From Borrelia puertoricensis (lineage in GTDB: Bacteria > Spirochaetota > Spirochaetia > Borreliales > Borreliaceae): a stretch of 64,000 bases of DNA. Below are positions 29,558 to 39,988 of this stretch, in pieces. Numbering within the stretch: position 1 is the first letter of the stretch; every line of letters starts with the position of its first letter. The stretch is from positions 1 through 64,000 of the forward strand of contig NZ_CP075379.1 in NCBI RefSeq assembly GCF_023035875.1, given 5' to 3'. Under the pieces are notes generated by a model. That model was not told the origin of the DNA, ran no database searches, and saw nothing but the letters and a program-made list of their open reading frames with translations. Position numbers and translations under genes: made by a program.

Positions 29558-31027
29558 ATGCTCAAAGAGAATGATGGTCTTGATATTAATGAAGAATTAC
29601 TTACAGTAAAGTTAAAGCCAATATTAGGAATAACCCCAAAAATTTACGTTTTATTTACAATAATTATCCTACCTTTAATATTAGTATTTAGTTTAATCAT
29701 AAATACCAAATTAAACAATCCTGGAGCATACTTAAAGATAAAAACCAATGTCAATAATGCATATGTTTACTTAGACGAAAAATACATTGGAAGAACCCCA
29801 CTAAAAAAATACATAAATGCTACTAAAGGAACCTTAAAAATTCAAAGACTTGGATTTGATACTTATGAAAAGAAAATTGATATACAAAATAAATTTTTCA
29901 CAAGCTATCAATTCAACATTGATTTAAAACTAAAAAATCCTGATAAGATCATTGCACAAAGACAAAAAGAACTCTCAGTTATGACAAAAATTAAAAACAA
30001 TAACGACAATATACAATTAATCCCCGTATTCTCATTAATTGTAAACGACTTACAGAACAGCCCAGAACATATAAAGAAATTCTTTAAAACATCCATTCCA
30101 CATATACATTCAAATACAATGTTTAAAGACTTTCTCATAGCATACAAAAATATTTATTCAATAAACAATAATAACAGCAAAGAAATATGGCAATCTCTTC
30201 AACAAAACTTTAATTTGGAAAATAGGTCAATAATTTGGTTTTTTAAAAATTTAGATAAAGAACAACAAAAACAAATATCCAACGAAACATGGTTTCAAAC
30301 ACTAATAGAAAAAATAAAAAATGAAAATAAAGTATTAAACTTTGAAACTAAAAATATAAATTTACATCTAAAGAATTTTAAAAAGATAGCTCCACAAAAT
30401 ATTGAAAGTATCCAAAATTACAAATTATATTCACAAAATCTCACACTTAAGACTACATATAAATTAAAAGAATTTTTAATCCAAAACAGAAATGTAACTA
30501 AAACCGAATATCAAAAATTTTTAAATGAAAATCCAAAATGGACACTAAATAATAAAGATAATTTAATAAAAGAAGAACTTGTAGACGAAAGTTACCTTAA
30601 AACCTTTAAACAAATGCCTTCAAATGAAGATATTACTCACATATCTTATTATGCAGCAATAGAATATACTAAATGGTATTCTTCAAATTTACCTAAAGGA
30701 TTTAAAGCAAGACTTCCTATATCTCAAGAATGGGAAGTATATCAAAAAGAAGTACCAAAATCTATAGAAAGTTTAAATATGAATGAAATATCTAAAAAAG
30801 TTGGTTTTTGGAATTTAATGCAAAATCCAAACATTAATAACTCCATATTATTTCAAGACGAAAACGATATATACTATGCGAATTCAAACTTTAACTCACT
30901 AATCACTGAGATTAGAACATACAATTATAATAACAACTCAACACTTCAACCTTCAACTCAGGCTTCATTCCTAAAACATTGGTGTTCACCAAACATTGGA
31001 TTTAGACTAGTTATTGAAAAGGAATAG
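29558..31027 (+). CDS. Membrane-anchored PEGA and FGE-sulfatase-like domain protein
   Basis: This 489-residue protein has one membrane segment (about residues 27-47). A PEGA domain follows (VNNAYVYLDEKYIGRTPLKK, residues 63-115), then a long helical region, then a C-terminal domain like formylglycine-generating enzymes (NVTKTEYQKFLNENP, AIEYTKWYSSNLPKGFKARLP, SPNIGFRLV). The cysteines needed for FGE catalysis are not present as a pair, so it is probably a binding rather than catalytic module. The export topology suggests a periplasmic location. It lies upstream of smpB by two bases. Confidence 0.75.
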   Translation: MLKENDGLDINEELLTVKLKPILGITPKIYVLFTIIILPLILVFSLIINTKLNNPGAYLKIKTNVNNAYVYLDEKYIGRTPLKKYINATKGTLKIQRLGFDTYEKKIDIQNKFFTSYQFNIDLKLKNPDKIIAQRQKELSVMTKIKNNNDNIQLIPVFSLIVNDLQNSPEHIKKFFKTSIPHIHSNTMFKDFLIAYKNIYSINNNNSKEIWQSLQQNFNLENRSIIWFFKNLDKEQQKQISNETWFQTLIEKIKNENKVLNFETKNINLHLKNFKKIAPQNIESIQNYKLYSQNLTLKTTYKLKEFLIQNRNVTKTEYQKFLNENPKWTLNNKDNLIKEELVDESYLKTFKQMPSNEDITHISYYAAIEYTKWYSSNLPKGFKARLPISQEWEVYQKEVPKSIESLNMNEISKKVGFWNLMQNPNINNSILFQDENDIYYANSNFNSLITEIRTYNYNNNSTLQPSTQASFLKHWCSPNIGFRLVIEKE

Positions 31028-31029
31028 GT

Positions 31030-31479
31030 GTGAGTATATTACTGCTTGAAAACAAAAAAGCAAGATTCAATTACTTCATTGAAGATAAAATAAACTGTGG
31101 AATCATCTTAAAAGGAACTGAGGTTAAATCCATTAAATTAAAAAAATTTTCATTTAATGACAGCTTTGCTAGCATTAAAAAAGATGAAGTATGGCTTGAA
31201 AATTTACATATAGCAAAATATAAAGAAGGTAATCTCTTCAATCATGAAGAGATAAGACACAGAAAACTTCTTTTAACAAAAAAAGAAATACAAAAACTAA
31301 AAAAATTTAAAGAAAAAGAAGGATACACATTAGTCCCTATCTCAATTTATCTGAATAATTCATTAATAAAAGTAGAACTTGGGGTATGTAAAGGAAAAAA
31401 ATTATTTGATAAACGAGAAGTGTTAAAACAAAAAAGCATAAAAAAAGATTTGAACCGTGAGATCAAACAATACAGATGA
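31030..31479 (+). CDS. smpB: SsrA-binding protein SmpB
   Basis: This 149-residue protein binds tmRNA and guides it to stalled ribosomes. Family features are NKKARFNYFIEDKINCGIILKGTEVKSIK at the N-terminus (given as segments NKKARF, GTEVKSI), the HEEIRHRKLLLTKKEI core and the basic C-terminal tail RKALKQ-like segment KQKSIKKDLNREIKQYR. The start codon is GTG at 31030, two bases after the previous stop. The tmRNA partner is encoded at 46714-47074. Confidence 0.94.
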   Translation: MSILLLENKKARFNYFIEDKINCGIILKGTEVKSIKLKKFSFNDSFASIKKDEVWLENLHIAKYKEGNLFNHEEIRHRKLLLTKKEIQKLKKFKEKEGYTLVPISIYLNNSLIKVELGVCKGKKLFDKREVLKQKSIKKDLNREIKQYR

Positions 31480-31639
31480 ATCAAATACAATTTATAAACC
31501 ATGTAATAAATAATATTAAAGCACAAATAAAAATCACTTACTTAAAAAACAACACAATAACAAAACATTATAAATTAGAAAAATGAAACATATTCTTGAT
31601 AGGTAATGAAAAACAAATATTACCAAAATTCTCATAAAA

Positions 31640-31690
31640 TGAGTAATCATAATTAATATACTACAATTACTCAATTTTTATTTTGATTTT
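31640..31690 (+). terminator. Hairpin and T-tract between smpB and P13
   Basis: TGAGTAAT (31640-31647) pairs with ATTACTCA (31666-31673), and the plus strand continues with a T-rich tract to about 31690. The element lies between convergent genes and could terminate both, more clearly the smpB transcript. The loop is long (18 bases), which lowers confidence. Bases 31480-31639 hold nothing else I recognise. Confidence 0.45.
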
Positions 31691-31695
31691 TATAA

Positions 31696-32220
31696 TCAAT
31701 ACCTCTTAGTGAAAGAGACTTCAAACATTAACCTAGCATCTTCATTAAAATTCATATCAACTTCTGGTTGCAATCCTCCCAATGTTATTCCCAAATTCTC
31801 TTGAAGTTTTCTATTATAACTAGAAGCATATGTAAAAGGAAGTATAGCTTCAATAATTCGTGTTAAAATTAGAGTAGCTCCCCCTGCCGCCGCTAAAGAT
31901 AAAGCAAGTACTGTTGGTTTTTCCTTCTTTTTATAATGAGATTCAATTATAGAATATGTACCATAACTCAACAAACCAATACTTAAAGCATCAAAGCCTA
32001 AACTCAGCAAACCACCAGTAATATCTCCTTGTACTAAAGATCCTACCCCAAAACCTACAAAGACATTCAATAAAAAAGGCATTACAGGATCTTTTTTATA
32101 AGTTTCATAAAGTAACATCTTTTCCACACTGCCATTACTACTCACAAGTTCATCATGATTTTGAGCAAAACTAACAAAAGCACAAAAGAAAACCAACATT
32201 AAAATCAATATTTTTTTCAT
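31696..32220 (-). CDS. Outer-membrane porin P13
   Basis: This 174-residue outer-membrane channel protein has a signal peptide ending in SFAQ near residue 20, three hydrophobic segments and the P13 C-terminal block PFTYASSYNRKLQENLGITLGG. It occupies the conserved P13 position (BB_0034) between smpB and parC. In B. burgdorferi, P13 is surface-exposed, forms channels and loses its C-terminal tail to CtpA. GGGAGG lies seven bases before the ATG. A second, very similar copy lies at 1030-1560 near the telomere. Confidence 0.92.
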   Translation of the reverse strand: MKKILILMLVFFCAFVSFAQNHDELVSSNGSVEKMLLYETYKKDPVMPFLLNVFVGFGVGSLVQGDITGGLLSLGFDALSIGLLSYGTYSIIESHYKKKEKPTVLALSLAAAGGATLILTRIIEAILPFTYASSYNRKLQENLGITLGGLQPEVDMNFNEDARLMFEVSFTKRY

Positions 32221-32351
32221 AAAATACCTCCCAAATATAAACTGCTCAATCTTTGCAGTATATATCGTATCATATACTTCATTACATACTTATTACATTT
32301 TTTATTATATACTTATTAATCAAATTATTCAATCTTTAATTTTGATACGAA

Positions 32352-34238
32352 TCATTTAAACTTAACCTTCTTAATAACACCGCTTGAAATTCTCTTACCC
32401 ATAGAAATACGTGATTTAATTATAAAATCATCAATGCTAATAATTTTAACAATATCTTTACTAGTAGAAAATTCTACAAATTCTGGATTTAAAGCAAAAT
32501 CTATAAATTCATCTCCATCATTTAAAAAATCATAAACCTTGTCTGTGATAAACTTATCTATCTTAAACCTCTTAACATAATAAAAATTATTAGGTTTATT
32601 TAGATAAATTATAGAAAATACTTGATCTTTAGAATTATTGATATCATACACTAAAATATTCACATTATTCTTATCAATGAATGTTTTATCTTCAATATTT
32701 TTCAAAACATAAGAATTTTTCTTAAATATCAATATTTTATCATAATAGCTAGCATTACCAATAAATTCACCATCAATAAGACTAGTTCCAACAAAACCTG
32801 CCTTTAAGTTCAAATAAACCTTCATATTCTTAGTAGCTATTTCTTTAACATTTTTTGACTTAATAAGGGATATTTCCGTTTTTCTACGATAAACTTTAGA
32901 ATATTTTGCAAGCAGAGTATCAATAAAATTTATTGAAAAACCTCTAATTGATTTAATATTACTCTCTACACTTTTTAATTCTTTATTTAAAGTTCGAATA
33001 TGTTTGTTATTTTTATCAATATCAAACATACTGATTTTCCTAATAGGAATTTTAAGTAAATTTTCAATATCATCTAAAACAATCTCTCTATACAAAAAAC
33101 TATCTTTATATTTTAAAATTTCACTTAAAACAATATTAACAATATCAGATTCTTTAGAAATAGTCTCAAGAATTTTATAAATCTTCTTTTCAATAAAAAT
33201 TTGTTCTAGGGTCTTAGAAAATATTTTTTCAAGTATTTTATTTCTCTCCAATTCAAGTTCCATCTTTAAAACCTTTTGCAAATGCTCAGCATGAAACTTG
33301 ATAATATCTGTAACAGTATAGATAACAGGATATCTATCACTCAGTAAAAGCAAATTAACAGAAATAGAAACTTGACAATTTGTATAATGATACAATTTTT
33401 CAATAACTTCACTCGCATAAACTCCTCTTGGGAGGGTTAATTCAATCTCAACATTTTCGGTAGTAAAATCATTAATACTTGAGACTTTAATATAATTTTT
33501 CCGAATAGCTCTCTCAATTGAAGCTATCAAACTCTCAGTAGTCTCTCCAAATGGCAATTCCTTTATTAAAATGGCCTTATTATCATCTGTAGGTTCAATC
33601 CTTGCACGAACCAAAACTTTTCCATTTCCATCAGCATACTCATTAACATCGACTATTCCACCAGTTGGAAAATCAGGATAAAGCTCATAAGACTCCCCAA
33701 GCAACTCACTTTTAACAGCACTTAAAATCTCATTAAAATTATGAGGAAGAATTTTAGCAGCCATGCCAACAGCTATCCCTTCACTTCCCTGCACAAGTAT
33801 TACAGGAATTTTAGCAGGAAAAATTAAAGGCTCATCATTGCGACCATCATAAGAAGGTTCATAAGAGGTTATTTCCTTGCTATAAAGCACTTCAAATGCT
33901 AGAGGGGTTAATCGACATTCAATGTAACGCGATGCAGAAGCAGGATCTCCTGTTAAAAGATTACCAAAATTTCCTTGCTTTTCAATAAATAAATCCTTAT
34001 TTGCCATATTAACAAGCGCTTCATAAATTGAAGTATCACCATGGGGATGATATTTCATTGTATTTCCAACAACATTCGCAACTTTATGAAAATTGCCATC
34101 ATTCATCTCAAAAAGAGAATGTATGATTCGTCTTTGCACAGGCTTAAATCCATCAATAACACTAGCAATTGCACGATCTTTAATGACATAAGATGAATAC
34201 TGTAAAAAATTATCCTTAAGTAATGTTTTAATATCCAT
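32352..34238 (-). CDS. parC: DNA topoisomerase IV subunit A
   Basis: This 628-residue subunit cuts and rejoins DNA to separate daughter chromosomes. The catalytic tyrosine is Tyr105 in DPASASRYIECRLTP, and the quinolone-region motif is HPHGDTSIYEALV near 64-76. The winged-helix and tower domains are recognisable, while the C-terminal beta-pinwheel is short, as in other Borrelia. It overlaps the stop of parE, so the two subunits are coupled. Confidence 0.95.
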   Translation of the reverse strand: MDIKTLLKDNFLQYSSYVIKDRAIASVIDGFKPVQRRIIHSLFEMNDGNFHKVANVVGNTMKYHPHGDTSIYEALVNMANKDLFIEKQGNFGNLLTGDPASASRYIECRLTPLAFEVLYSKEITSYEPSYDGRNDEPLIFPAKIPVILVQGSEGIAVGMAAKILPHNFNEILSAVKSELLGESYELYPDFPTGGIVDVNEYADGNGKVLVRARIEPTDDNKAILIKELPFGETTESLIASIERAIRKNYIKVSSINDFTTENVEIELTLPRGVYASEVIEKLYHYTNCQVSISVNLLLLSDRYPVIYTVTDIIKFHAEHLQKVLKMELELERNKILEKIFSKTLEQIFIEKKIYKILETISKESDIVNIVLSEILKYKDSFLYREIVLDDIENLLKIPIRKISMFDIDKNNKHIRTLNKELKSVESNIKSIRGFSINFIDTLLAKYSKVYRRKTEISLIKSKNVKEIATKNMKVYLNLKAGFVGTSLIDGEFIGNASYYDKILIFKKNSYVLKNIEDKTFIDKNNVNILVYDINNSKDQVFSIIYLNKPNNFYYVKRFKIDKFITDKVYDFLNDGDEFIDFALNPEFVEFSTSKDIVKIISIDDFIIKSRISMGKRISSGVIKKVKFK

Positions 34239-36034
34239 TAAATTAAATTCTCCATAATAAAGTTTCGCCTCTCAGGAGTATTTGGTCCCATATAAAACCC
34301 TAAGTGCTCTCTTATTTCCTTAATATTGACAAGATCTACTTTTGTAAGTCTAATACTAGAAACATCAATAAAACTCCTAAACTCACTTGGAGAAATTTCT
34401 CCAAGTCCTTTAAATCTTGTAACTTCAGGATTCTTAAGTTCACGAATAGCTTTTTGCTTCTCTTCTTCAAAATAACAGTAAATAGTGGAACTTTTATTTC
34501 TTACTCTAAAGAGTGGTGTCTCTAAAATATACATATGTCCATTCAAAACTAAATCTTCAAAATAAGTCAAAAAAAATGTTATAAGCAAATTTCTAATATG
34601 AAAACCATCAAAATCTGCATCTGTAGCAATAACTATTTTATTATATCTCAAATTTTCAATTGATTCTTCAATACCAAGAGCCACCATCATATTATACAGT
34701 TCTTCATTTTTATATATCTCAGATTTATTTTTTTCAAACATGTTTTGTGGCTTCCCACGAAGAGAAAATATAGCCTGCGTATATACATCTCTACAAGACA
34801 CCATTGACCCTGTTGCAGAATCTCCTTCTGTTAAGAAGATCATAGTCGAATCAGAATGCATACTCTTTTCATTAAAATGAAATTTACAATCTTTAAGTTT
34901 AGGAATTTTAAAAGATATTTTCTTTGCTCTCTCTTTTGCCTCTTTGCGTACACTACTTAATTCTTTTCTAAGACGCTCATTATCAACAACTTTATTTTCA
35001 ATTGCCTTTGCAAGGGTCTTATCCTTATAAAGGATTTCCAAAATTATCCTTTGTACTTCTTTAGCAACACTGCTTCTAGTTTCAATATTACCAAGCTTAT
35101 TTTTAGTCTGACTTTCAAATATTGGGTCTTTTATCTTAACTGAAAGTGTAGCTATAAGACCTTCTCTAATATCAGTAGATGAATATGTTTTTTTTAGAAA
35201 ATCATTAATGGCTCTAGCAAAACCTTCTCTAAATCCTGTCTGATGGGTACCTCCATCACTAGTATATTGTCCATTCACAAATGAAAAATATGTCTCACCA
35301 TAATTATTTGTATGAGAGAAGGCAAATTCTAAAGTCTTACTGGAATAATAAACAAAATCATAAAGTAAATCTTCACCCTTAATCTCAGCATTTATAAAAT
35401 CGAGAAGTCCATTATCAGATTGAAAAATTTGACCATTATAATTAATTTTTAAACCTTTATTTAAACAAGCATAATGAAAGAATCTTCTTCGTAAAAAATC
35501 TTCACTATATTTATATTTACCAAAAATCTCTGTATCAGCTAAAAATTCAATATAAGTGCCATTTTGCTCATTCGATTTTCCTTCTGTAGTATTAATTAAA
35601 TTACCTTTTGAAAAAATTGCCTCAAAGAAATTTCCGTCTCTGATTGACCTTACTAAAAACTTTGAGCTTAAAGCATTAACCGCTTTAGTTCCAACTCCAT
35701 TAAGTCCCACAGAAAATTGAAAAACATCATCATTATACTTAGCACCAGTATTAATAACAGAAACACTCTCTACAACTTTTCCAAGAGGAATTCCACGACC
35801 ATAATCTCTTACACTAATTATATTATTTTCTTTTTTTATCAAAATTTCTTTGCCATGGCCCATAATAAATTCATCAATTGAATTATCAATAATCTCTTTA
35901 ACTAAAATGTAAATACCATCATCAATATTAGAACCATCTCCCAATCTCCCAATATACATTCCAGACCGCAACCTAATATGCTCAAGGGAAGACAAGGTAA
36001 CAATCTTACTCTCATCATAACTATTTGTCTTCAT
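34238..36034 (-). CDS. parE: DNA topoisomerase IV subunit B
   Basis: This 598-residue ATPase subunit pairs with ParC. The GHKL ATP site shows EIIDNSIDEF (about residues 46-55), DYGRGIP and VGLNGVGTKAVNALS. The TOPRIM domain shows FLTEGDSATGS near 401 and ATDADFDGFHI near 475. The usual C-terminal RFKGLGEISPSEF motif is present. It overlaps plsC at its start by 14 bases and parC at its end. Confidence 0.95.
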   Translation of the reverse strand: MKTNSYDESKIVTLSSLEHIRLRSGMYIGRLGDGSNIDDGIYILVKEIIDNSIDEFIMGHGKEILIKKENNIISVRDYGRGIPLGKVVESVSVINTGAKYNDDVFQFSVGLNGVGTKAVNALSSKFLVRSIRDGNFFEAIFSKGNLINTTEGKSNEQNGTYIEFLADTEIFGKYKYSEDFLRRRFFHYACLNKGLKINYNGQIFQSDNGLLDFINAEIKGEDLLYDFVYYSSKTLEFAFSHTNNYGETYFSFVNGQYTSDGGTHQTGFREGFARAINDFLKKTYSSTDIREGLIATLSVKIKDPIFESQTKNKLGNIETRSSVAKEVQRIILEILYKDKTLAKAIENKVVDNERLRKELSSVRKEAKERAKKISFKIPKLKDCKFHFNEKSMHSDSTMIFLTEGDSATGSMVSCRDVYTQAIFSLRGKPQNMFEKNKSEIYKNEELYNMMVALGIEESIENLRYNKIVIATDADFDGFHIRNLLITFFLTYFEDLVLNGHMYILETPLFRVRNKSSTIYCYFEEEKQKAIRELKNPEVTRFKGLGEISPSEFRSFIDVSSIRLTKVDLVNIKEIREHLGFYMGPNTPERRNFIMENLI

Positions 36035-36794
36035 TTAAATTCCTATCAACATTATATTGAATTTTCATATTTTCTAATTTTTTAATTATCTTATCTCTAA
36101 CAATAATATGAAGCCTCGCCTTATCATCATCTGTCAAATTAGAAACATCTATTAAAGAATGAACATGTACATATATGGATAAACCTGAATTCAATATCAA
36201 ATTTTTAACAAAAACCTTATGTGTATTAAACAAAGTCACAGGAATAATTGGAGAATTTGTTCTTAAAGCCAGATTAACAGAACCTCTTTTAAAATCTCTT
36301 GTCCTACCACCTCGATTTCTAGTCCCCTCAGGAAAAATTCCAATAGCTCCACCTTCTTGAATAACTTTCGCTGCTTTCCTTTGAGCAATAGCAGAAGATT
36401 TTAGACTATTCCTATTTATAAAAATAGATCCCATAGAAATTAATAGAAAATTAATTAACGGTATTTTTAAAAGGGATTTCTTAGCAACTATCACAAAAGG
36501 TTTCATAAAGACATAAATTAAAAAAAGTGGATCCATTGAAGCAATATGATTTGCCATAATTACTACACCATCCTCAGGTAAAGAATAATCATCATCCTTT
36601 GTAACAATAACTTTAATTCCAGAAAACCACAAACTGATCTTAATAGCAAATCTAACTAATATAAAACTAAACTTTATAAAATAATTTTCAAACCTAAAAA
36701 TCTTAAAAATTAAAAATACTGGAAATAAAACAGTAAAAACCAAAACAAAGAAAAAAAAATTAATATAAGTAACAATACTCCTTAATATCTTCAT
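36021..36794 (-). CDS. plsC: 1-acyl-sn-glycerol-3-phosphate acyltransferase
   Basis: This 257-residue membrane enzyme adds the second acyl chain to lysophosphatidic acid in phospholipid synthesis. It has an N-terminal hydrophobic segment (residues 10-32), the catalytic HX4D motif NHIASMDPLF near 82 and the substrate motif FPEGTRNRGG near 155. It follows the pallilysin-like lipoprotein gene by five bases and overlaps parE. Confidence 0.92.
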   Translation of the reverse strand: MKILRSIVTYINFFFFVLVFTVLFPVFLIFKIFRFENYFIKFSFILVRFAIKISLWFSGIKVIVTKDDDYSLPEDGVVIMANHIASMDPLFLIYVFMKPFVIVAKKSLLKIPLINFLLISMGSIFINRNSLKSSAIAQRKAAKVIQEGGAIGIFPEGTRNRGGRTRDFKRGSVNLALRTNSPIIPVTLFNTHKVFVKNLILNSGLSIYVHVHSLIDVSNLTDDDKARLHIIVRDKIIKKLENMKIQYNVDRNLNEDK

Positions 36795-36799
36795 AAAAT

Positions 36800-38251
36800 T
36801 TAACCTAATTTTTCTATCCTTTCAAGTTTCAATTTTTGCCCCTTAACCAGACTTACTTCATCTTTTAAAATTTTAATAGGATTAAGGAGAATTGTAGAAA
36901 ATTTTTGTTTCTGAACTATTCTCTCGCTATACTCAATAATAAAGGCTTCACTTATCTTATTTTCATCCATACTAATTTCATACTCAAGTACTAAATTACT
37001 ATCTAAACTAAAAACATTAAAAATTCCATAATAAATGTTATCTCCAACAATATAAGTAAGATTAGGATAAGAAAAATCATAAATGATATCCTTCCACACA
37101 TAATTACCACTTGGAATAAACAAAGAATTCTTATCATCCTCAACTAAAACAGAATCATTAAATCGCTTAAAAACACCTGAAAATCCATATTTATCATAAG
37201 CATCTGTTCCAGTATCAATTTTTATCTCAATATTATCAATGTCAATAATTTTAATCCAAAAATTATATACTATTAAATCTGAAAAAATAGATTTGGTACT
37301 GATATTAAGAGTATTATAAGCAGGTCTTGAGATATACTCAATATGTGCAATTTCTTGAGAATTGTTTTTAAAAATACTAATTTCATTAAGATGCCTATTA
37401 AATGATAAAAATAAAGCATCCTCAAAATTTGACTTCCTTAAACGCTGATGTGCATTACTATCATACCAAACGCCATATAAAAATTTATAAACTTCTTCTT
37501 TGGGTAAATTTTTTAAAGTTTTATATACATCATTATCTATCCGCCTGACTTTTTCACTAGCAGATAAAGGATAATATTTACCTTGCAATTGAGAATACTC
37601 ATACTTTTCTATTTTACTTACTATCATATCCTCACCCTGCTTCTCATACCTTTCCAAAGAAATAGAATAACTCTCCCTTGATTTTTTATCATCATAAGCT
37701 GAGGATCTATCATACTTATTTATAATAATACTTCCATTCACCTTATCAAAAAATATAGGTCTATACGAAGCGACATCATTAGCAACCGCTCTTTGAAAGA
37801 CATACAACACAGAATCTTCATCTAAAAAACCTTGGATTACTATATCAAAATTATAATCACCAGTAATATCTTCAAGATAAATATTGTAAGAACTTTTAGA
37901 ATCAATATTTACTTGGGTTTTAAAAAGAACGACTGCTTCATGATTCTTTGGATCAAAACCAATAATAAATAAATAAGTTTTAAGATCTGCAAAATTCTGT
38001 GCTAAAACCACCTGTTCAAAATAAACATCCAAATTTAAATTTTCCTGATGAACTGACAAAATTTTGTAACCCTTAAGGTCAATCAAAGAACCAAAAAAAT
38101 CTTCTCCAGTATCTCCACTTAAATCTGTATCAGAATAACTTATTTCACTAATTTTTTTCATCTCTTTATTAAAAATAATAAAATCCTTGCTGCCTTCAAC
38201 ACAAGAGAATAAAGTTACAAAAAGAAATATAATCCATTTTTTAAAACACAT
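36800..38251 (-). CDS. Pallilysin-like predicted lipoprotein (BB_0038 position)
   Basis: This 483-residue exported protein has a signal with lipobox ([17 protein letters not shown], Cys17). The mature part is strand-rich and acidic ([41 protein letters not shown]). From memory, the orthologue is annotated as a pallilysin-related adhesin after Treponema Tp0751. I see no HEXXH zinc-protease motif here, so proteolysis is unlikely. It sits between the SurA/PpiD-like gene and plsC, an envelope-related setting. The functional name is tentative, the lipoprotein call is firm. Confidence 0.6.
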   Translation of the reverse strand: MCFKKWIIFLFVTLFSCVEGSKDFIIFNKEMKKISEISYSDTDLSGDTGEDFFGSLIDLKGYKILSVHQENLNLDVYFEQVVLAQNFADLKTYLFIIGFDPKNHEAVVLFKTQVNIDSKSSYNIYLEDITGDYNFDIVIQGFLDEDSVLYVFQRAVANDVASYRPIFFDKVNGSIIINKYDRSSAYDDKKSRESYSISLERYEKQGEDMIVSKIEKYEYSQLQGKYYPLSASEKVRRIDNDVYKTLKNLPKEEVYKFLYGVWYDSNAHQRLRKSNFEDALFLSFNRHLNEISIFKNNSQEIAHIEYISRPAYNTLNISTKSIFSDLIVYNFWIKIIDIDNIEIKIDTGTDAYDKYGFSGVFKRFNDSVLVEDDKNSLFIPSGNYVWKDIIYDFSYPNLTYIVGDNIYYGIFNVFSLDSNLVLEYEISMDENKISEAFIIEYSERIVQKQKFSTILLNPIKILKDEVSLVKGQKLKLERIEKLG

Positions 38252-38300
38252 ATCACATGATTTTCATCTATACCAACAACAACTTAAATGTCTAAACATA

Positions 38301-39800
38301 CTAATTGCTGGCCTTTAAACTAAAATCCTGTAAAGAAAAGAATGCTTCATTAAAATTTTCCTTAAAATTATTTTTATTCAAAATATAATCCAACACCAAC
38401 TTATTATTTGCCTGATAAAGGACATCAATAATACGATCTTCTTTAATTAAATTATCAGAATTATTAACACTTGAACTAAAAGAAAATAAATAAACTCGCT
38501 GATCTGCTAAAAAGGGCTTAGACCACTGACCTTCTTTCAAATCAAAGATGACATCATAAAAATCTTTACTATTACTGAAAACTGACAGTTCCCTTAACGT
38601 ACTAGGATAAATATTCATATTATATGCAAGATTAACAACATCCTCTTTCAATACCAAATTATGTTTTTTAAAAACTTGTTGCGGTCCATCAAAATTAACT
38701 TCAGTCAAAATATCATTAAGCTTTTTTTCAAGAAAAGTCTCAATAACACTAGGTTCATAAGTTTCTATATAGTTTCTAACAGAACTAATATCATGCTCTG
38801 AATTTTTATCAAAATCACCAATATTGCTCAATGCTTTGTATATATCATATCCATTTCCATTTTTAGATTTAATAGGGCTAGTAAATTCATTCATCTTCAA
38901 AGCAAAAATTGCAGCAAGATCTTCCTTTTTCTCAAGGACAAGATCAAAATCAAAATAATACTTCTTAGAAGATGCAATACCTTTAAAATTAGTAACGTCT
39001 TCGGAATAAAATTTAGCAACTTCTTCAAAAGGCATACCTTTAGATAATTTCTCATAAGCACCACCAGCATCGCTTAAATTTTTAAAACGAATAGAAACAA
39101 TATCTAAACTCTTAAATAATTTCTGATTCTGATCAGCATAAGAGATCACCTCATCTTTTGGAAAGTCCTGGTATGAGAGTGAAACATATACAATATTGCG
39201 TCTAATCTCATTCATATTTTTAATAGAATTTAGAAGAGAATCTGGCAATATGAAGCTGCTGCTTAACAAAACCTGTATGTTTGTAGAGAGCAAATTGTCT
39301 ACTGCTTCATTATGAATTTTAAACTTCTGATAATCAGAAACTTTATTGTATCTCTTGGAACTAAAATTACCACTAGAGTCTAAGTACACAGGAGAATTCA
39401 TTAAATTCTTATTCAAAATATTTTTTGAAACATAGAAACTATTAGTCTTTGCTAAATCAATAAAGGCAATATCTTCAATATATTTCATAAAAGCCATGTT
39501 CCAAATAAAATACTCTATATCAAGACTATTATTTTTTTTCAATTTAGAATAAAAATTTGAGTAAGATTTAACATATTGAGCAAATTTATTGTCTTTTTCA
39601 TAATAAACTGGTTGTCCCTTATAAGATCCAAACTTTAAACTAGATGAATCAGTAGTATCAAATAAACCTGGCATTAAGGGTGCAATAATAAACCCAAATA
39701 CAATTAAGATAAGTGCTAAAAGCCCCCATATTCCAACTTTTCTATCATTAAAATCAACTTTGGATATAACTTCTTTTGCTTGATTTACTCTCTTACTCAT
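38301..39800 (-). CDS. SurA/PpiD-like periplasmic folding factor
   Basis: This protein of about 499 residues has a cytoplasmic basic start, one membrane segment (about residues 28-47, WGLLALILIVFGFIIAP) and a large periplasmic part. The N-terminal helical region resembles SurA_N (NFYSKLKKNNSLDIEYFIWNMAF), and the middle contains a parvulin-like stretch (GMPFEEVAKFYSEDVTNFKG...GYDIYKAL). A peptidyl-prolyl isomerase or chaperone role is inferred. The second ATG (complement of 39798-39800) has AAAGG eight bases upstream and is preferred over the one two codons earlier. Confidence 0.68.
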   Translation of the reverse strand: MSKRVNQAKEVISKVDFNDRKVGIWGLLALILIVFGFIIAPLMPGLFDTTDSSSLKFGSYKGQPVYYEKDNKFAQYVKSYSNFYSKLKKNNSLDIEYFIWNMAFMKYIEDIAFIDLAKTNSFYVSKNILNKNLMNSPVYLDSSGNFSSKRYNKVSDYQKFKIHNEAVDNLLSTNIQVLLSSSFILPDSLLNSIKNMNEIRRNIVYVSLSYQDFPKDEVISYADQNQKLFKSLDIVSIRFKNLSDAGGAYEKLSKGMPFEEVAKFYSEDVTNFKGIASSKKYYFDFDLVLEKKEDLAAIFALKMNEFTSPIKSKNGNGYDIYKALSNIGDFDKNSEHDISSVRNYIETYEPSVIETFLEKKLNDILTEVNFDGPQQVFKKHNLVLKEDVVNLAYNMNIYPSTLRELSVFSNSKDFYDVIFDLKEGQWSKPFLADQRVYLFSFSSSVNNSDNLIKEDRIIDVLYQANNKLVLDYILNKNNFKENFNEAFFSLQDFSLKASN

Positions 39801-39890
39801 AAACATAACCTTTGTAATTTAAATAAAATAACATTTTAGATATTAAAATAGCATAATTAACATATTATTTCAATTAAAATATTTATATCA

Positions 39891-39930
39891 AAAAGCATTT
39901 TTGGTATCATAAATATACGTAAATGCTTTT
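39891..39930. promoter_or_regulatory. 10-bp inverted repeat between divergent SurA-like gene and cheR
   Basis: AAAAGCATTT (39891-39900) and AAATGCTTTT (39921-39930) are exact inverted copies with a 20-base spacer, in the gap between divergent genes. The geometry (arm centres 30 bases apart) would suit a dimeric regulator or a promoter pair. No function is shown. Confidence 0.4.
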
Positions 39931-39988
39931 GAGAATTTAAGAGATCCTACAACTTAATGATGAAAAATATTATAGAAGACAATGCCAT

